The notes under the pieces were generated by a model. The model searched no databases and was not told the DNA's origin. It worked only from the letters and a program-made list of their open reading frames with translations. Made by a program: the position numbers and the translations under genes. Below are positions 60,620 to 64,000 of a stretch of DNA of 64,000 nucleotides, piece by piece. Each line of letters begins with the position of its first letter. The first letter of the stretch is position 1. The stretch covers positions 281,384 through 345,383 of the forward strand of contig CANNZV010000429.1 in assembly GCA_947561585.1 (NCBI GenBank). The letters are read 5' to 3'. Source of the stretch: Caprella mutica. Taxonomy: Eukaryota; Arthropoda; Malacostraca; Amphipoda; Caprellidae.

Positions 60620-61375
60620 CTACCCCTTGTCAGTGGTCAGGGCTGTTTACGTTTGGTCAGTGGTCAGGATATTATACACCTGGTCAGTGGTCACGGCTGT
60701 TTGAGTTTGGATAGTGGTCAGGAAATAATTCCTTTGGTCAATTATCAGGACATTTTCATTTCAGTCAGTGGTCAGAGAATTATACCCCGGTCAGTGGTCA
60801 GGAGTTTTAATTTCGGTCAGTGGTCAGGGAATTATACCCCGGTCAGTGGTCAGTACACTTTGATTTTGGTCAGTGGTCGGAACAAGTTAATTTGTTCAGT
60901 GGTGAGGGAACTATACCCCGGTCAGTGGTCAGTAAATTTCAATTTTGTCAGTGGTCAGGACAATTTTATTTTGGCCAGTGGTCAGGGAATTATACGCCGG
61001 TCAGTGGTCAGTACATATTAATTTTGGTCAGTGGTCAGGAAATTATGCCCCTGGTCAGTGGTCAGCAAATTTTAATTTTGGTCAGTAGTCAGGGAATTAT
61101 ACCCTGGTTAATGGTCAGGACAATTTAATTATGGTCAGTGGTCAGGGAATTATACCCCGGTCAGTGGTCAGGGCTATTTTATCTTATTCCCGCGTCAATA
61201 GACATTATTATATAATAGGACTCACCGACTCAGTACTTTAAATTGGTCAGCGGTCAGTAGATTATACCCTTCAGTATGACTCAATAAATTTAGTTGGTCA
61301 GCGGTCAGTGGATTATACCTTTCCATTTGACTCAATACTTTATGTTGGTCAGCGGTCAGGGGATTAACCTGTGCC
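60620..61375 (-). repeat. Right-arm minisatellite of the foldback element
   Basis: Inverse of the left arm (GGTCAGTGGTCAGGGAATTA, TACCCCGGTCAGTGGTCAG), about half as long, so the two arms have changed length independently. Confidence 0.9.
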
Positions 61376-61531
61376 AGTTAAGAGTTACGACAAAAATTGA
61401 ACATCCGCCAGTGAATAAAAAAAGTTACCTAAAAATGGCTTGCGCGAGCACGAAATACGAAAAAAAATTCATAATAGGAATAATTTATTTGCATATGATA
61501 GTAGTAAAAATTTAATCCTAGAATTTTTCAT

Positions 61532-61711
61532 TCAATTAACGTTTTGGTTAATGACTCTTTCATTCGTGGAAATATGTACATCTTCATCACCAATCACGAT
61601 ATCTTCTACAAAATGTGCATTTTTTTGCAGAAACCATTTTGCAAAATTTAGACGGTGCGGTAAATCAGTTCTAAGAGTTCGAGCCTTACATGCATCTTTA
61701 AAGGATAATAT
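61532..61711 (-). pseudogene. Decayed mariner/IS630-like transposase fragment
   Basis: On the minus strand a 59-residue frame reads RLNFAKWFLQKNAHFVEDIV, then IGDEDVHISTNERVINQNVN. This fits the Tc1/mariner/IS630 core R-x-x-F-x-x-W-F ... I-x-x-DE-x-x-x-x-x-x-x-x-V-N-x-QN, in which the D of DE is the second catalytic aspartate. Stops bound it on both sides, and the first and third catalytic residues were not found. It lies between the inner TIRs of the 58,338-62,448 element, as expected for that element's own relic. Confidence 0.65.
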
Positions 61712-62450
61712 CTAAAATCGTGCTCAACAATTTAGTGAAATGTGCCTTAAATGATATCTAATTCTTACCATCTGATTTATAATATTTTCGTATTCTCAAT
61801 TCGTTGTTCATGAAAAAGATTAATGTTTTCATATGTTCATTCATTTCTCCTGCGACATGATCTTTTTTTGTTCAAATTTAAAGTGGTTTCTTCAGTTTTG
61901 AACTTATTAACATTTTTCAATGTGGTTTTACAGTTAGTGGAAATCTTTCTGGAAAGCAATGTTCAAAATGAGGTTGAACCTGCGTAAAACTTACAGTGTT
62001 TAAAAAAATTGTCACAATAAAATCTCTGTTCTTTTGAAAGCTGCATTTTGAGGGTATCGAATAGGATAAAAAAATTAATAGCAAGATGATTTTATAAAGA
62101 TTTCAATTTTACCTTAAAAAAAACAACTTTCAAATGGTAATTATTTGTTTTATTTTCACTTATTTGTAACAAAAAATAGTAGAATTTAATGTTTTTACAT
62201 CCATATAAAATGAAGTATACCACTTATGATTTGTTTCATATATTTCTTGCTTGCGAAAGCCATTTTTAGGTAACTTTTTCTAATTCGCTACAGAATGTTT
62301 AATTCATTTCGTAATTATCAACAGATTATCAAGCTAGATACACAAAAAGTAAACGAATAAAACAGTGTTTTTGGAAAATTTCTAGCTCTCATAATTTGTA
62401 AAATAAACTAGTTTGAAAATGGGTTTCCTTTTTTTTTGCGCCATCCTGTA

Positions 62451-63150
62451 CAGTAACTGTACCAATATCGAAACTGTTAGATAGGTACCACTCTACAGCA
62501 ACTGTACCAATATCGAAAGTGTTAGATAGGTACCACTCTACAGCAACTGTACCAAAATCTGAACTGTTAGATAGGTACCACTCTACAGCAACAGTACCAA
62601 TATCAGAACTGTTAGATAGGTACCACTCTACAGCAACTGTACCAATATCAGAACTGTTAGATATGTACCACTCTACAGCAACTGTACCAAAATCTGAACT
62701 GTTAGATAGGTACCACTCTACAGCAACAGTACCAATATCTGAACTGTTAGATAGGTACCACTCTACAGCAACTGTACCAATATCAGAACTGTTAGATAGG
62801 TACAACTCTACAGCAACTGTACCAATATCAGAACTGTTAGATAGGTACCACTCTACAGCAACAGTGCCAATATCAGAACTGTTAGATAGGTACCATTCTA
62901 CAGCAACTGTACCAATATCAGAACTGTTAGATAGGTACCACTCTACAGTAACTGTATCAATATCGAAACTGTTAGATAGGTACCACTCTACAGCAGCTGT
63001 ATCAAAATCTGAACTGTTAGATAGGTACCACTCTATAGCAACAGTACCAAAATTTGAACTGTTAGATAGGTACCACTCTATAGCAACAGTACCAAAATCT
63101 GAACTGTTAGATAGGTACCACTCTACAGCAACAGTGCCAAAACAACGACT
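62451..63150 (+). repeat. 45-bp minisatellite upstream of paralogue E, right part
   Basis: It resumes with CAGTAACTGTACCAATATCG in register with CTCTA at 58,337, so this and 56,827-58,337 were one array. Confidence 0.95.
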
Positions 63151-63505
63151 GCAGCAAACCATCATGTAGCCTAGGGGCCAGGATATCATTATATATTATT
63201 TGGTGATAGACTTATTATTTACAATTACTCACACATTAATATATAATACCAACTATCAATAAAGTTAGTAACGACCCGTGCAGTTAGAAGCTAATATCAA
63301 ACTGCATTGCGCAGTTCGACCTGACATATCTAATGCATACATCATATTCCGTATGCATCGATCGATGATGAATGGATATGATATTAGTGTAAAAATCATA
63401 ATTCTCATTTTGTGTATTAATAGAAAATTAATGACCTTCGAAGGTAAGTCGGATACAAATTTTCTATACGCAGTACAATTTTTTTAGTTTTTGTTAGATA
63501 TTAAT
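63151..63505. repeat. Segmental duplication flank, copy 2
   Basis: It matches 50,191-50,550 (CATCATGTAGCCTAGGGGCC onward). It places the far edge of the D/E duplication near 63.5 kb. Confidence 0.85.
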
Positions 63506-64000
63506 TTTATTTAATTGTATACAATTTTCATTGAATGCATCGTTACAATAATTTAATATCGAATTATAATAGAACTCAATTTTATATCATTAATATATTT
63601 TTTTTATAGTTTCATGTGTAGTGCTATTAGTTTTAGAATGAGTTGCAACTTTTAAGATGGAATAACACTACTAACTGATTTAACTTTTTTCTGGTCCTTA
63701 AATTCACAATAAGTCTATAGTGACTCTATCTTCTATCCTAATAATTTCCCTCGTGTGTTTATTTATTTGTTTATTTGGTGTCCGCTTTAACACGATGGGT
63801 ATTAAACATGAAGAATGTAACTATGATACGCACGGGAATATATTGACTCGATATTTAAATTCCCCTGTTTTTATTCAATTTTTAAATGTATTTTATGTAT
63901 AAAATAAATTAGACTATGCTGAAAATTTAATATTAATTGAATTCATTAAAAGTAACGTAATATTGGGAAATAAATTGGTATTAATGATGACCCGTTATTT
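63506..64000. other. AT-rich right edge, no supported gene
   Basis: The frame at 63,720-63,902 has a hydrophobic start but begins with GTG, with no in-frame ATG before residue 26. It is not called. Confidence 0.4.

Larger units (their letters stand above)
58471..61375. mobile_element. Foldback element with tandem-repeat arms and 9-bp target duplication
   Basis: The ends GGCACAGGTTAATCCCCTGA and TCAGGGGATTAACCTGTGCC are inverted. AGTTAAGAG stands on both sides (58,462-58,470; 61,376-61,384). The arms hold inverted copies of one minisatellite and of the unique block AATGTCTATTGACGCGGGAA (58,650) / TTCCCGCGTCAATAGACATT (about 61,187). A 9-bp duplication with long, internally repetitive TIRs is the layout of Drosophila FB and MULE-type foldbacks. 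No transposase. Confidence 0.85.
58338..62448. mobile_element. Mariner/IS630-like element, itself split by a foldback element
   Basis: The left end CAGGGTGGCGCAAAAAAAAG and the right end ...TTTTTTGCGCCATCCTG are inverted over about 105 bp, with TA at 58,336-58,337 and 62,449-62,450. Further TIR sequence (AAAAAGTTACCTAAAAATGG, about 61,425) continues after the foldback and mirrors CCATTTTTAGGTAACTTTTT at about 62,265. The TIR was therefore about 200 bp and the element about 1.2 kb before it was split. CAGGGTGGCGC ends plus TA duplication are typical of the Tc1/mariner/IS630 group. Confidence 0.88.

Noticed and set aside
58699..61128. GQWSGNYTP / VSGQGIIPL repeat frames
   Set aside because: Products of the GACCACTGACC minisatellite in the foldback arms; present in more than one frame.
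56827..63169. Same repeat frames beside paralogue E
   Set aside because: Same 45-bp array, interrupted by transposons; frames exist on both strands.
63720..63902. Possible signal-peptide exon at the right edge
   Set aside because: It starts at GTG with a stop just upstream, and no donor or homologous paralogue exon is seen.

Overview
This is animal nuclear DNA: AT-rich, with intron-split genes (GT-AG junctions), a 5'-truncated LINE, many terminal-inverted-repeat (TIR) transposon relics and an extraordinary load of minisatellites. The genes (an arrestin-domain family; small secreted PAN/apple-like plus C-type-lectin-like proteins) and the SINE-like repeats suggest an invertebrate, perhaps a mollusc or another lophotrochozoan. 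That placement is an inference; no marker gene fixes it. No tRNA, rRNA or CRISPR was recognised. Most long open frames here are tandem repeats with a period divisible by three, or open in every frame, and are not genes.

Region 1 (1-18.7 kb): two tandem, same-strand copies of an alpha-arrestin (ARRDC) gene. Copy A (exons 65-4883) lacks its first exon, which lies left of the window. Copy B (11,629-15,091) is complete: 8 exons, 478 aa. The exon lengths shared by the two copies are identical except in the proline-rich tail. Both tails carry a PSAP and a PPPY motif, the late-domain combination known from ARRDC1. The similarity continues downstream of both genes (about 5.9-6.7 kb and 16.4-18.2 kb), so a block of roughly 12 kb was duplicated. 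Introns and spacer hold MITEs, including one with an empty-site paralogue and one with an internal minisatellite and an 8-bp target duplication.

Region 2 (18.7-24.2 kb): no gene; 28-, 17- and 23-bp minisatellites and nested MITEs. Region 3 (24.2-33 kb): a plus-strand secreted PAN/lectin-like gene (245 aa) whose intron 1 holds a LINE fragment and whose intron 2 holds a 3.8-kb array of a 34-bp unit. Region 4 (33-45 kb): no gene; a 20-bp array, a 3-kb 14-bp satellite with a 1,130-bp higher-order repeat, a second 20-bp array, and MITEs.

Region 5 (44.5-63.5 kb): two minus-strand paralogues of the region-3 gene (252 and 250 aa) lie in a segmental duplication that also carries a 45-bp minisatellite and its far flank. 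Next to the first gene, a hAT-like element with an exact 8-bp duplication sits in the centre of a palindromic MITE. In the second unit the 45-bp array is split by a mariner-like element (TA duplication, decayed transposase), itself split by a 2.9-kb foldback element with tandem-repeat arms and an exact 9-bp duplication.

The five genes fall into two families: alpha-arrestin adaptors (membrane-protein sorting, ubiquitin-ligase recruitment, possibly vesicle budding) and secreted lectin-like proteins. Nothing suggests that the two families act together.
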